From positions 5,332,001 to 5,396,000 of the forward strand of contig OZ017766.1 in NCBI GenBank assembly GCA_963969345.1: DNA of 64,000 bases, read 5' to 3'. Every line of letters begins with the position of its first letter. Position 1 is the first letter of the stretch. Of this stretch, positions 23,651 through 35,581 are shown one piece after another. Made by a program: the position numbers and the translations under genes. This DNA comes from Turbatrix aceti. Its lineage: Eukaryota > Nematoda > Chromadorea > Rhabditida > Panagrolaimidae. The notes under the pieces are model-generated. The model did not search any database and was not told where the DNA came from. It saw nothing but the letters and a program-made list of their open reading frames with translations.

Positions 23651-24012
23651 CACAGGCAAAACAATTTTACCGCGGTAGTCGAACTTTTACCGAGGTATAC
23701 CAAGAAAATGTTACCGAGGCAGTCGATCTTGTTGTTTCGCCCTTTCCCGTTTTATTGATCTTCATTTGGTGTTGTCATTCAGAATCCAAAGAATAAAGCC
23801 GGGCCTTCATGTTGACCTTCTTCTTTTGTTTTTTGGCGACGGGCTCGGTCTCGCTGTCAGCGCCGTCAACGAGGAAATCATCGAGATCGAAGATCAATAT
23901 AGAATTACTTCGGTAACAAATGTTGACCACTTGTCGTATCGCGGTGGTTTTTGCAAACTTCGATTACCGCGGTAGTTTCTGGTAGAAGCTTGGTAATATT
24001 TTTTTGCCTGTG
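23651..24012. mobile_element. Inverted-repeat DNA element carrying a captured gene end
   Basis: The left end CACAGGCAAAACAATTTTAC and the right end, which reads in reverse CACAGGCAAAAAAATATTAC, form imperfect terminal inverted repeats of about 50 bp that include a TTACCGCGGTAGT word on each side. The copy A block lacks this DNA, so it is an insertion. The target duplication is unclear; TATGTA lies near both ends. The middle holds a GC-richer segment that is open on the minus strand (23775-23909). Confidence 0.6.
23775..23909 (-). pseudogene. Captured C-terminal gene fragment inside the inverted-repeat element
   Basis: A minus-strand frame encodes about 44 residues: an acidic DLDDFLVDGADSETEP stretch, a basic KKQKKKVNMK stretch and a stop right after LDSE. 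It is much more GC rich than its surroundings and looks like the end of a nuclear protein gene. There is no start codon and no known family. It lies wholly within the inverted-repeat element, as in Pack-type elements. Confidence 0.45.
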
Positions 24013-24230
24013 ATATGTATATGTATGTATGTATGCTATTCGCTTGCAATTCAAAAAAGCTTTTTTTTATTAGTACGTTAGGTTTACGGTCTGTATGTGC
24101 ATTACCGCGCAATATGCGATTTTAATATAACGTCTGAAATTCTGAATCAATGTTTTACAATTTAATTCTTCTTTTAGCTGACTTTCACGCATTTACAAGA
24201 AAAATTTATTGTTTTGGTGTCGTATAAAAA

Positions 24231-27200
24231 ATGAGTTTTTCATTCAAAAGTTCCTCTGATGTCCCGGTGCAATTTCTCCCATGGCTACGTCCTGGTGATG
24301 CCTACAATGCAGAAAACATACTTCAATGGCCTAACGAAACTGATTTTGGGGAACCAAACACGTACAAATACCGCGAAAAAACACTTGATTCTATGGCTCA
24401 AAGCTTTGACGTCTCTCCGAAAATTGCTGACATTGCAAAGTTCATCAAAGTGGATCCAGAATTGTTTGTAAGTTTTCAGAACACAAAACAACAGGACTAA
24501 AAGCTTATGTTTAGGCTCACTTTTTGCTTACTTCACCGCCGGCTGTCCGACAGTTTTTTGATTTTGATCGCGAAACAGTGCTTCTTTATGTTTATTACGT
24601 TCATGAGGTTAGTGGTGTTTTTACGTTACAAAGTCTACAAGTTTATTTTAGACACTTGAGATGGTACATCGCAAACCCGGTTGCGTTAACGATTTTAAAA
24701 GCGGTTACAGTTATCTCGTTGCACTCGATTCTCGAAATGTAGCAAAAACACGGAATAATTACTCTATTTTTTATGACTACGACGCAGAGGTAAATTTGTT
24801 TTCCGTTTGGTCGGTTCAAAATTAAGGATTTAATACTAAATTGATTTTCGAAATTTTTATTTAAATATAATTTGTTTTATTAACAACATTTTATTGCCGA
24901 ATTCAAATTTGTGTTACAGTCTAAAAAATATTTTTATTATTCCAGAAAATCAGAGTGGATTCTCGAACAAAAGGACATCTCTCATCCGATGCTTGAAAAT
25001 TGTAAGGTTTTGTTGAACTGGGCGCCGGCAACAATCGAACAGTTACGTGAATGTGTCTACAAATCGCAGTGTGGCCATCTATTTTTCACGCTGGAAAATG
25101 TCGAAAATTTAAAAACTGAATTTATCGGATTATTGAAGCGCGTCACAGATATTGAGAATTCTACTATTTGTTCGTACTCGGGCAGCGATCTTGTCAAAAA
25201 GTCATGGGCACTGACAACTACGTTAATTTCAAGGTATCCCCATAATTCCTACGATGAGTTATTGGATTGTTTTATGAAAATATCAGACTTGGATGGGTTT
25301 CAAAATAATATCTACAAAGCACTGAAAAAACATTATCAAGGCATCAAGCAAATTGGTGCCGAAAAATTGTACAACCAAATTCTCAGTTGGCGTCCAGAAG
25401 AGTCTGCTGAATCAAATTCTCATTGGACAGAATATTTCGTACATAATGCATTACCTGCCGAAGTTTATTATGATCAGAACACAAAACATGATCATGGAAC
25501 CAATTCGACTTTAACACATCAGAATAAACAACCGAGGCAAATACCATTAATTCGTCAAAAAAAATGACTTGGCAACAACCAAAATATTCAATCAACCGGC
25601 GCCAAAGACGGTGAACTCCGATGTTGATGACCGCCGTCCTGTGCTCCCACCCATTCTACCACCACCGCAACCCAAACTACCGGTGCCGAAGACGGTGATA
25701 CGCATTCCAAGTGGCAGTTCGGCGTTCTGGCAAAAAGTCTTTCGACGGCTATGATGTGGTCATCAAACAAGACGAAAAATCTACCGTTAGAGTGACTACA
25801 GAAACCGGTAAACAATTTACCGTGCAAGTTATTCAACCGCGCCAATTCAGCGGAATTTCTAAGGTGAATGAAAAAGATGCAAAACTCGAGTTGAACGGCG
25901 ACCGTTTTGTATGCCAGTTCTGCACAACATTTTTAAGCGTTCATTCAAAAAAAGAAGGCATTGTTTACTGCCGCTGTGGAGAATTTAAACAAACTGATTT
26001 TTTGCCAGGGCAAGCTACTTGTTCATTAATATTTTCTTTGCTTTCCAAGGACAGTGACTTACCACACACCAAAGTATTCAATCGCCCAGTACCAAAAACG
26101 GTGATACGCATTCCGTATCACCGTTTTTGGTTCGGTGGCCATTTGTCGTTCTGGCAAAAAGTTTTCGACGGCAACGAGTTCATCGTAAAAAAGCATAATG
26201 CTTCAAACGTAAAGATGACTACAACAGAAGGCGAAAAGTTTGACATAGAACTTGTTCAACCCTACCGGTTCTATGGAATTTCTAAAAACAATGGAATTTC
26301 TAAAAACACCGACAAAAAGTTCAAAAAAAACAATGTACTTTTTGTTTGTCAGTTTTGCGCGACTTTGCTGCAGTGTTCACTGCGAGAACGACGATATCCT
26401 TTACTGTCGTTGTGGAATGTTCGAAAGTTCGAAGTTCATTCCTGCAAATCACAATTTTGATTCACGTCATCCTGAAATTCCGTCGGATGAAATGAACATT
26501 CTGCTAATTGGAGCATCTGGTGCCGGAAAATCCACGCTCATCAATTCTATCGCAAACCTTGTCAAGTTCAGCTCGCTGAAGGATGCTTCTAAATCAACAG
26601 TGACATCTGTAATTCCGTCCCGAATTAATGTCTATGGTGATGGCGATACCATGGAAACTGCCGTTGTCGGACAGAAGTTGCCGGACGCAGAAAATGAACA
26701 CTTTAACGATGTCGGTGAATCTATTACGCAACAGCCCCGTACATGGAGTATTGAAACAACGTTTATGGATGGGCAAACGCGTAAATTAAATTTCATCGAC
26801 ACTCCAGGTGTCAACGACGTCAGAGGTGTTCCACAGGACGACATCAGCATTAAACAGATCAAGCGCGCCTTGCATAAGGCCGGATACCTGCATGCCATCT
26901 GTTTTGTCCTTCTGCCGACCCAAAGCGTCAGAGACTTTGCTTTTGAGAGTCTTTTGCGGCAGTTGATGGATTTGGTTCCCAAAGAAGGCCGCCCGAACAT
27001 TGTGTACATTTTCACCAATACTCGAAGCACCGACTATCGTCCTGGCTCAGACTCTTCGCTCTACTGCAGAAGTTTGCCGCTGACGAAACCTCATTTGGAG
27101 ATGCAGCTCTCACATCGTCGGTTGTTCTGCTATGACAACGAATTTTACAACTTTCTTGGCGCTCATCAAAATGGCAAAAAATACTGTTTCGCCAGTGAAC

Positions 27201-27614
27201 TGGAGTGCGAGAAAAGCTGGGAAAAATCCATGCACACCTTTGATCGATTTTTGGATTTTATGGACGGTGTCACACCGTTTTCGACAGCCAGAAATTGGAT
27301 ATCTTGATGAATCTGGCATTTTGCTGAAAAAGTGTGCCAAAGCGTTAAAGAAGTTGCCTAATACAAACATGCAGTATGACACCGCTATACATTTGATCGG
27401 CGTGCTCGCATCGTCCTTCAATGGCAAGGTCCAGAAAGCTCGAGAGATTGCCCAGGCAGTTGGAATCACAGAAGACGTCAAACTTTTACCCTGCCAGCAA
27501 CTTGCTTTTTTCCGTCAACTGACCCGAATTGAAGAATTTTTAAACGATAACTTGTCTGAAAGCATCAAAAGCTTTTGTGATGTGTATGAACCTAGCTTTG
27601 CACTTAACATCTGA
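24231..27614 (+). pseudogene. GTPase-cluster copy B, multi-domain, frameshifted
   Basis: Exons 24231-24467, 24515-24607, 24652-24789 and 24920 onward join in frame. The exon 4 acceptor is GTTACAG, slightly upstream of the one used in other copies. The frame is open to a TGA at 25565-25567, caused by one extra A in a run of eight. Further frameshifts lie near 25740, 26373 and 27290, and a compensated pair lies near 27040-27105. The domain order is as in copy A: FLPWLRPG region, two FWQKVFDG/CQFC modules, a P-loop GTPase (GASGAGKSTLIN near 26512, DTPG near 26800) and the helical C-terminus. An inverted ATACGCATTCCGTATCACCG duplication occurs near 26103. The stretch from 26380 to the end is nearly identical to copy D, indicating recent duplication or gene conversion. 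If translated as is, only about 430 N-terminal residues are made. Confidence 0.75.
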
Positions 27615-27786
27615 GTTGTGATCACAAATACATTTTGCAAAGTAAACCCTGTAACATCCTATACGTTCATAAAATATGATTTATTGTTGGTGCGTTTTTG
27701 TATGCAAGAATTACAATTGCGAAAAGCACATAAATATAGTAGTGTCACCAAACGATCGAGACATTTACGCCTACGTGGACGTCATT

Positions 27787-27861
27787 TGTGCCTCCTAACA
27801 TCTGGTCTAATGATAACTAACCACTGAGTAATGGTGAAATAAATAAATAAATAAATAAGTC
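27787..27861 (+). mobile_element. LINE 3'-end copy
   Basis: CCTAACATCTGGTCTAATGA followed by the shared stem-loop (ACCACTGAGTAATGGT) and an AAAT-repeat tail. It matches the insertions at 18792 and 56460. The 5' boundary may lie further left; a possible AGTGTCAC duplication near 27740 and 27868 is weak. It is just downstream of copy B. Confidence 0.7.
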
Positions 27862-28240
27862 AGTGTCACAGTGCTTGTTATCAGTGCTATCGCTTGTAAA
27901 GGGTATGGAGCAGTCAGCACCACACCAAGTTGTGATATAAGCTGCTCGGCGGGTGAGCGCTGCATCTGTTATTATATTTGTTTCGGATCCTTGATTTTTA
28001 TTGATTGGATAACACTCAGTTTTAACGTCTGAATCACTGTTTTGTACGTATTCAGATACTTATTTTTACGATACACTGTTGCACCTTTGTTTGCTTTTCA
28101 ACGAACCTGCGTGCTAGGCGGTGATATCGATAATACCAAAAACGTTCTTGTTCCCTTATTGATCATGAAAATATGAGTGGCGTGTCTTTCTTTGTTTCGA
28201 AGACATTTTTCTATTTTTTAGAATCTTAACTTAACAAAAA

Positions 28241-30717
28241 ATGAATTTAACTAATTGGACTGATGTACCTGCGCAGTTTCTTCCATGGTTACGTCCTGGT
28301 TCTTTATACAGTGCAGAAAACATTCTCACCAATTCAAAGCGACATTCGGATGTGCAAATTAGGGTCGAAAAACATGTGCCACAATCTTTTGCCCACTGTC
28401 AAGAGTTCGGTCCTCATCCATTGATTCAAAGCGTTGCAACGTTTTTGAATGTCGATTCAGAATTATTTGTTTGTTTCTATTTACATAGATTATTTTTACT
28501 AAACAAATGAATGTAATTTATTATAGGCTCATTTTTTGTTAAAATCGCCGGTAACAACACGCCAGTTTTTCAATTGGTCCCGTAGAACAGTGTTGCTCTA
28601 TGTTTACTACACAGATCAGGTTAGTTTTATTTTTGGTTAAAATATTTTGGCAATAATAATTTATAGGAGCAAAAGTTTCGGTCCAACGACGAGCGCCGCG
28701 TGAACGACGTTATCACAGGTTACAGTTATCTCGTGGCTTTCGGTGAATTGCGTCATTCCCATGATGACGAGGTACATACATTTTTTTACCAATTTTATAA
28801 AATTGCAGCAGAATGTACTTTTTTTTTAGAAAATAAGGTTGCTAATCGAACGCGAAAACCTTTCTAATCCGATATTTCAAAATTGCCAGGTGCTGCTAAA
28901 CTGGACACCTTCTACAGTTGAAAAGTTGCGTGACTGCGTCAACAAAGTCCAGTGTGGAGTTTTGTTTTTCAAATTAAAAAATTTAAAACCCCTAAACACA
29001 AGCTATGAGGAACTAACGAGTCGTGTGATTAATACTGAATACGACGTCATTCACCGGTATTCCAAGGATGACCGCATTTCAAAGTCATGGACATTGGCAG
29101 AGAAGTTGATCTCAAATTATCCCTGTGCCCGTCATTTCAAATTGTTGGATTGCTTCCGAGACATCAAAAGTTTGGACGACTTTTATGCCACCATTGGGCA
29201 ATATTGCTCCATAAAAGCTTGGACGTTATTCATTGGCACAAATGACCAACTTGCTGTTCAACGATTGTATAACGAAATTCTCAGTTTGCGTCCGATTGCT
29301 GCAAAAAAATCCGTTGGTCCGGATTTAACTGTAGTAAAACAGCCTGATTTAAGCAATTTGTCGACTCCAAAAATTGGTAGCGATTTAATGGTAAATCCTA
29401 AACAGCCTGCAGTTTCATTTAAAAATAAGATAGCAATGTTTAACTCTGCCGATGATTCTTCTGCTTCGTTTAATGTGAAACAAACAAAAAGCAACGTCGG
29501 TGATAAATTAATTACGAAATCACCCGTTGAACACCAAAAAACACAATTCCCTATCAAACCAGAAGTTCAACCGCATTATAACCCCAACTTTCCAAAAACG
29601 GTGGTCAGAATCCCTCGCGGCAGTTTGGAGTTCTGGAAAAAAGTTTTTGACGGCGACGATGTTTTCTTCGAAGAACAAGAACGGCGTTTGTGGCGTAACC
29701 GCGACTACGATCCGAGGTGAAAAACTAGAAGTGCAACTCATTCAACCACGTCGACTGTGCGGAATTTCTGTGGTTAACAAAATGGAAAATTCATTCAAAA
29801 AATCCAATCAACGATTTGTTTGTCAGTTTTGCGCCAATTTGGTTCGGGTTCATTCTGAAGACAGTGATTTGGTTTACTGTGGTTGCGGAAAATATAAAAC
29901 CACTGACTTCATTGCAGTTCATCTGAATATCGAATCACAGCCACCTCACTTGCATTCAATCCCGGATAATTCTTATCAAAACTCATCTGTCGCCGTCGCC
30001 CATAAATGGCAACCTACTCAAAAAAATAAAATGGAGGTAACAATTCCTCGTGGCAGTTTGACTTTTTGGCAAAAAGTTTTTGAGGATTTTGATGTTGTCA
30101 TCAAACAAAGCAACGTTTCCGACGTAAACATGACAACAACGACAGGCAAAAAACGAGTCGTACAACTCATTCAGCCTGTTCAATTTTGCGGAATTTCGGA
30201 CGTCAATGAAATCGATACGATGTTCAAAAAAAACAATGTACTCTTTGTTTGTCAATTCTGCGCGACTTTTCTCAAGGCTCACTGTGCGAACGACGATATC
30301 CTTTACTGCCGTTGTGGTAAATTCAAAAATTCAAAGTTCATTCCTGCATATCACAATTTTGAATCAGTTCAATCCAACTTATTTTCTGATTCTAAAACTG
30401 AATACATCGAAATGGCTGGAACTCTGCTTGTCAAGTGTGCCAAAGCACTGATGAAGTTTTCTCAGACAAATACTCATTATTCCACCGCAAATCACCTAAT
30501 TGGTGTATTGGCGTCGTCTTTCAATGGCAAAGTCCAAAAAGCTCGGGAGATTGCTCAGGCAGTTGGAATCACGGAAGACGTCAAACTTCTTCCCTGCCAG
30601 CAACTGGCTTTTTTCCGGCAACTGACTCAAATTGAAGAATTTTTAAACGATCGTTTGTCTCAAAGGATCAAAAACTATTGTGATATCTATGAACCTTTCT
30701 TTGTAGTTAACATCTAA
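28241..30717 (+). pseudogene. GTPase-cluster copy C, G-domain deleted, one frameshift
   Basis: Exons: 28241-28468, 28527-28619, 28667-28771, 28831 onward, all in phase 0. Exon 4 encodes the NCQVLLNW segment, a Ser/Lys-rich linker and two Cys-rich modules (CQFCANL...YCGCG and CQFCATF...YCRCG). It then goes straight into the helical C-terminus (KCAKALMKF) near 30430. The whole P-loop GTPase between these points is absent, apparently without a frame change. One frameshift near 29670, in the first FWKKVFDG module, splits the frame. Apart from that the gene is clean, so a translated product or a short truncated protein (about 370 residues) is possible. Confidence 0.72.
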
Positions 30718-31377
30718 GTTGAAACAAAACTGATATAAATCGTCGCCTATTTACACCCGGCATTGCGTTTTATTGTATTTTCTTTCGTTATTTTTTGCAT
30801 CTCATGCGTTTTTCTTCAATGATAAGTGCAAGAATTTAGCTGATAACGGTATACGTGCGGAGTTATGTGTATTAGCAGTTCGGACACACGGCGTACAACG
30901 TCTAGAACACTGTTCATTCAATGTTCATTGTATCTGAATATCGATTTTTTAACAAAAAAGTCAAAAAACAGATTTCAAAGATAATTTTTTTATATATTTG
31001 CTTACACAAACCGTAATTTTTTGTTATTGTGGAAATTTAAATTTCCGAAAATCTGATTTTTACCCTTTCGTTTAAAAAAAGGGCATGTCCACGAAATTTT
31101 GCACAATTTCGATATTCATGTAAATACAAATATTATATTTAAATCAGAAGAGAAGCTGCGTTTACTGTCATTTTAACGTTGGGAGTTGTGATTTTTTATG
31201 GAGGGACTAAAACTTCCCGTACTTTTTATACTTTCCCGACCCGGCTCGAACCTGGCTTGGTTTCTGTTTTTTATGTTTTTTAAATGTTATGTTTCGTTTT
31301 ATAAATTATTGTAAAATCGCGAAGTTTTCAAGGCTTTATACATTTATAACTATTTATCTATAATTTTTAGCAGAATT
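30718..31377. other. Spacer between copies C and E
   Basis: A/T-rich DNA with no coding support. It presumably holds the 3' end of copy C and the promoter of copy E. Confidence 0.4.
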
Positions 31378-32897
31378 ATGCCTGAGAATTTTCCCGCTCC
31401 TCTCCTTCCATGGTTGCGTCCTGGTACGGGATACAACGCTCAAAACATATTTGTCAAAGGCTACCATTTTGAAGTTCAAACAAAGATTGACAAGGATGTT
31501 CATAAAAGTTTCGCTTGTGCTCAACAATTTGGTGTTCATTCTTCGATCGAAGACGTTTCAAAGTTCTTAGCAGTTAATCCCGAATTATTGGTAAACAAAC
31601 AAAACGTAAATAATAAAGTTGTTCAGTTGTTTTTAGGCATCATTTTTGCTAAAGACACCAGACTCTCTGCAGTTTTTCCAATTTGAGCGAGAAACAGTGT
31701 TGGTCTATGTTTGCTACGTTGCTCAGGTTGGCTGGATTATTTGTGCTGTTTTTTAAATTTAGTTTTAGGAATGCAAAGTGGTGCGTGCGTATCCAGGTTG
31801 CGTGAACAATTTTACAACAGGTTACAGCTACCTTGTTGCACTGGATGCCAGTCTTGTACCGAAAACGTATGACCAACATAACAGGCCTATTTTTGATTGC
31901 GAGGTAATTTTATTTACGTGACACAACAAAAAACTTTGAAAGCAGCCCCGCTTGCATTACAAAACTGCAGATTACATTTTAGAATTAATTTTTTAGACGC
32001 TCCAACGCAACATTGAACAACTGGCCGTCACTGATCCGTTTTTTAAGAATTGCAAGGTTCTGTTGAATTGGGCACCGTCAACAATATCAGATTTAAAAGT
32101 TGCCGTGCATAATTACTCACTTCAAGCGCCGTACGTTTATTTGTTTTACGAACTAACTAATGTGCAATGGTTCAAAACGAAGTACGCCGAACAAGTAAAT
32201 ATCATGAATATTGAACGCAACATCGAACAAAAATATGCCAACAATATTCTTGTTACAAAAGCATGGACGTTGGCAAAAAAGTTAATTTCAAGTTACCCTC
32301 AAGATAATCACTATTATCTGTTGCACGGCATATGGGAATCTAAAAATTTGAACGATTTTTATCAAGCAATTTGTCAAGTGTTTACAAATTTTTATATGGA
32401 CAAAATAACAAAAATTGGTGCCAATAATCTGTACAACGAAATTCTGAATTTAAATCCCACTATCACAGCAGTGGAACCAATGCAAGTTGATGCTTCGAAC
32501 ACAGGACAACAACCCCAAAAAGGTAAGAAATTTTGTTTTTGATGGCGGCATTACATTTAAAAATAATATAAATGGTGCACTTGTAAAACTCTATTTTGAA
32601 TCTTTGGGTCGAATTTATGAACCATGTGACTATGCATTTTTGACCTCCAAACTAAGACATTTCAGGAAATGGCAGTGTTGATGTGGTCGTTTCATCAAAG
32701 AATGTTGATGACGACTTTGTGTTAGTACAACAAAACCCAACAGGTATAAGATACTTTTTTTGTCGACAACATTACAATTAATGTCAATTGTAAAACCAAT
32801 TTTGACCCCCAATTTCGAACATGGGGTCAAAATCATGAAACAATTGGTCTCGCGTTCTTTAATAAATAAATAAGTTTCAGATAGCATGTTGGCTTAA
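31378..32897 (+). CDS. GTPase-cluster copy E: short intact member without GTPase
   Basis: Six exons join in frame: 31378-31590, 31637-31726, 31769-31903, 31997-32522, 32666-32743, 32881-32897, giving 352 residues. Exons 1-3 encode the same N-terminal region as the other copies (LLPWLRPG near residue 10; a FFxFERETVLVYV block; a GYSYLVALD block). Exon 4 holds NCKVLLNWAPSTI and the following helical domain, with a WTLAKKLISSYP block. Instead of the Cys-rich modules and GTPase, two small unrelated exons follow. The last one opens at TTTCAG and reads only four codons before TAA, within what is the exon 1 start of copy D. This is the only member with no frameshift over its full length, so it is a candidate functional short form. 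Function unknown. Confidence 0.6.
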
Positions 32898-35581
32898 TGT
32901 ACCTGCAAAGTTCCTTCCGTCCTTACGTCCTGGTTCAGTCTACGACGCAGAAAACATACTCAATGATTTGAAGCAACATAATACTTCGGTTAAAATAGAT
33001 GCCTACAAAAACAATGCGGAATCTGTTTCATCGGTAGAAAAATTTGGTATTTATCCGCATAAAGAACCGTCTATCAAAAACATAGCAGATTTTTTAAAAA
33101 TCGATCCGGAATTATTCGTATGTTTTTAAAATTACAGTTCGGTATGCAGAACTGCTTTATAGGCCCACTTTTTGCTCACGTCATCATCAGATGTTCGTCA
33201 GTTTTTCAATTTTGAACGTGACACTGCGCTGGTTTATGTGTATTACGTCGATCAAGTTGGTTTCAATTTTATTTTTTTATTTTTTAGAAAAATCTATTTT
33301 TTTAGAAATTGTCGATTACTCCTCCGAAAAATAATTGCGTAAATTATGTATAAAACGGGGTACAGCTACGTTGTTGCATTGGATGCTCAATACGTATCGA
33401 ATATACCGCTGGATTACTAGTATCAGATTGAGGTAATTTTATTCACAAACTTGAATTTTATAATGGTTTCTGAAAATCCGTCTTCTGAAATTTGCATTCA
33501 ATGTTTTTGAATTTTAGAAACTCAGTCACGAAATCGAACAAAATAGAATCCTTTCTGATCCCATGATTCAAAATTGCAAGGTTTTACTGAATTGGGCGCC
33601 GTCGACAATCGAAGAACTACGCAACTGTGTAAACCGTAAATCAAAATGCGGCAATTTATTTTATTCAATTTCAAACGTACAACCCCTGAAAACAGACTAT
33701 TCCAAGTTGTTAAAACGCGTCATGGATATTGAACACAAAAGCAAACAGAAAGATATTCTTGTTCAAAAGTCATGGACGTTAGCATCAAAGTTAATTTCCA
33801 GTGACCCCAATGGTGATCACCAAGAGCTATTGAACTGCTTTCAAAACGTTGACAACTTGGATACTTTTCACCTAAAAATTTGTACCATATTTGGACGCGA
33901 CTACATTGAGAAAATATTGGCAATTGATGTTCATCTATATAACGAAATTTGTGCAAAATGCAGTACGGTGGCTGCAGTGAATCAAAATTCAACGATTCAG
34001 AATTCACAAACTACCAGCGTTGGCATCAAAGCGCAACAAGAAGAAAATACTTTGTACTCTAAACATCCCGAAACCAAAGCATTGGTTCCTCAAAAGAAAG
34101 TAGAAGTGACAGTTCCTCGTGGCAGTGGGGATTTTTGGCAAAAGGTTTTTGAAGATCAAGATGTTGTCATCAAGCAAAGCAACGTTTCCGACGTAAACAT
34201 GACAACAAAGACTGGCAAAAAACGTGTCGTACAACTCATTCAGCCTGTTCAATTTTGCGGAATTTCGGACGCCAATGAATTCGATAAGATGTTCAAAAAA
34301 AACAATCAAATCTTTGTTTGTCAATTGTGCGCGACTTTGCTCAGTGTTCACTGCGAGAACGACGATATCCTTTACTGTCGTTGTGGAATGTTCGAAAGTT
34401 CGAAGTTCATTCCTGCAAATCACAATTTTGATTCACGTCATCCTGAAATTCCGTCGGATGAAATGAACATTCTGCTAATTGGAGCATCTGGTGCCGGAAA
34501 ATCCACGCTCATCAATTCTATCGCAAACCTTGTCAAATTCAGTTCGCTTAAGGATGCTTCTAAATCAACAGTGACATCTGTAATTCCGTCCCGAATTAAT
34601 GTCTATGGTGATGGCGACACCATGGAAACTGCCGTTGTCGGACAGAAGTTGCCGGACGCAGAAAATGAACACTTTAACGATGTCGGTGAATCTATTACGC
34701 AACAGCCCCATACATGGAGTATTGAAACAACGTTTATGGATGGCCAAACGCGTAAATTAAATTTCATCGACACTCCAGGTGTCAACGACGTCAGAGGTGT
34801 TCCACAGGACGACATCAGCATTAAACAGATCAAGCGCGCCATGCATAAGGCCGGATACCTGCATGCCATCTGTTTTGTCCTTCTGCCGACCCAAAGCGTC
34901 AGAGACTCTGCTTTTGAGAGTCTTCTGCGGCAGCTGACGGAAATTGTCCCCAAAGAAGGTCGCCCGAACATTGTGTACTTTTTCACCAATACTCGAAGCA
35001 CCGGCTATCGTCCTGGCCCGACTCTTCGCTTACTGCAGAAGTTTGCCGCTGACAAACCTCATTTGGAGATGCAGCTTTCACATCGTCGGTTGTTCTGCTA
35101 CGACAACGAATTTTACAACTTTCTTGGCGCTCATCAAAATGGCAAAAAATACTGTTTCGCCAGTGAACTGGAGTGCGAGAAAAGCTGGGAAAAATCCATG
35201 CACACCTTTGATCGATTTTTGGATTTTATTGACGCTGTCAAACCGTTTTCGACATCTAAAATTGGATATCTTGATGAATCTGGCATTTTGCTGAAAAAGT
35301 GTGCCGATGCACTGACAAAGTTTTCTGTTACAAATGCGGAGTACGACACAGCCAAACATTTGATCGGGGTGCTCGCATCGTCCTTCAATGGCAAGGTCCA
35401 GAAAGCTCGAGAGATTGCCCAGGCAGTTGGAATCACAGAAGACGTCAAACTTCTACCCTGCCAGCAACTTGCTTTTTTCCATCAACTGACCCGAATTGAC
35501 GAATATCTAAGCACTTACTTGTCTGAGGAAATCAGAAACTTTTGTGTGATGTACGAACCTTATTTTGAAGTTAAAGCCTAA
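32886..35581 (+). CDS. GTPase-cluster copy D: intact zinc-knuckle GTPase exon, decayed 5' exons
   Basis: Exon 4 (33518-35581) is open for 687 residues. Numbered from the Met at 33563 it has: NCKVLLNW at 4-11; one Cys-rich module with FWQKVFED (191-198), CQLC (253-256) and YCRCG (271-275), a likely zinc site; a P-loop GTPase with GASGAGKST (307-315), DTPG (403-406) and FFTNTRST (473-480) in place of a classical NKxD box; and a helical C-terminus with KCADALTKF and LIGVLASSFNGKVQKAREIA. The upstream exons are damaged: exon 1 (32886-33117) is frameshifted by one base just after its ATG, exon 3 (33306-33432) has a frameshift and a TAG, and exon 2 (33163-33255) is intact. The protein may start at 33563, or the exon may be used by transcripts from copy E. 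GTPases with this motif set often act in membrane or immune processes, but no role can be assigned here. Confidence 0.65.

Larger units (their letters stand above)
23171..24230 (+). repeat. Duplicated upstream block of GTPase-cluster copy B
   Basis: Homologous to 16826-17531 upstream of copy A, but enlarged by a 362-bp inverted-repeat element at 23651-24012. Comparison with copy A gives the approximate empty site (CACAATGTGCATATGCTGTTCG in A). Confidence 0.65.
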
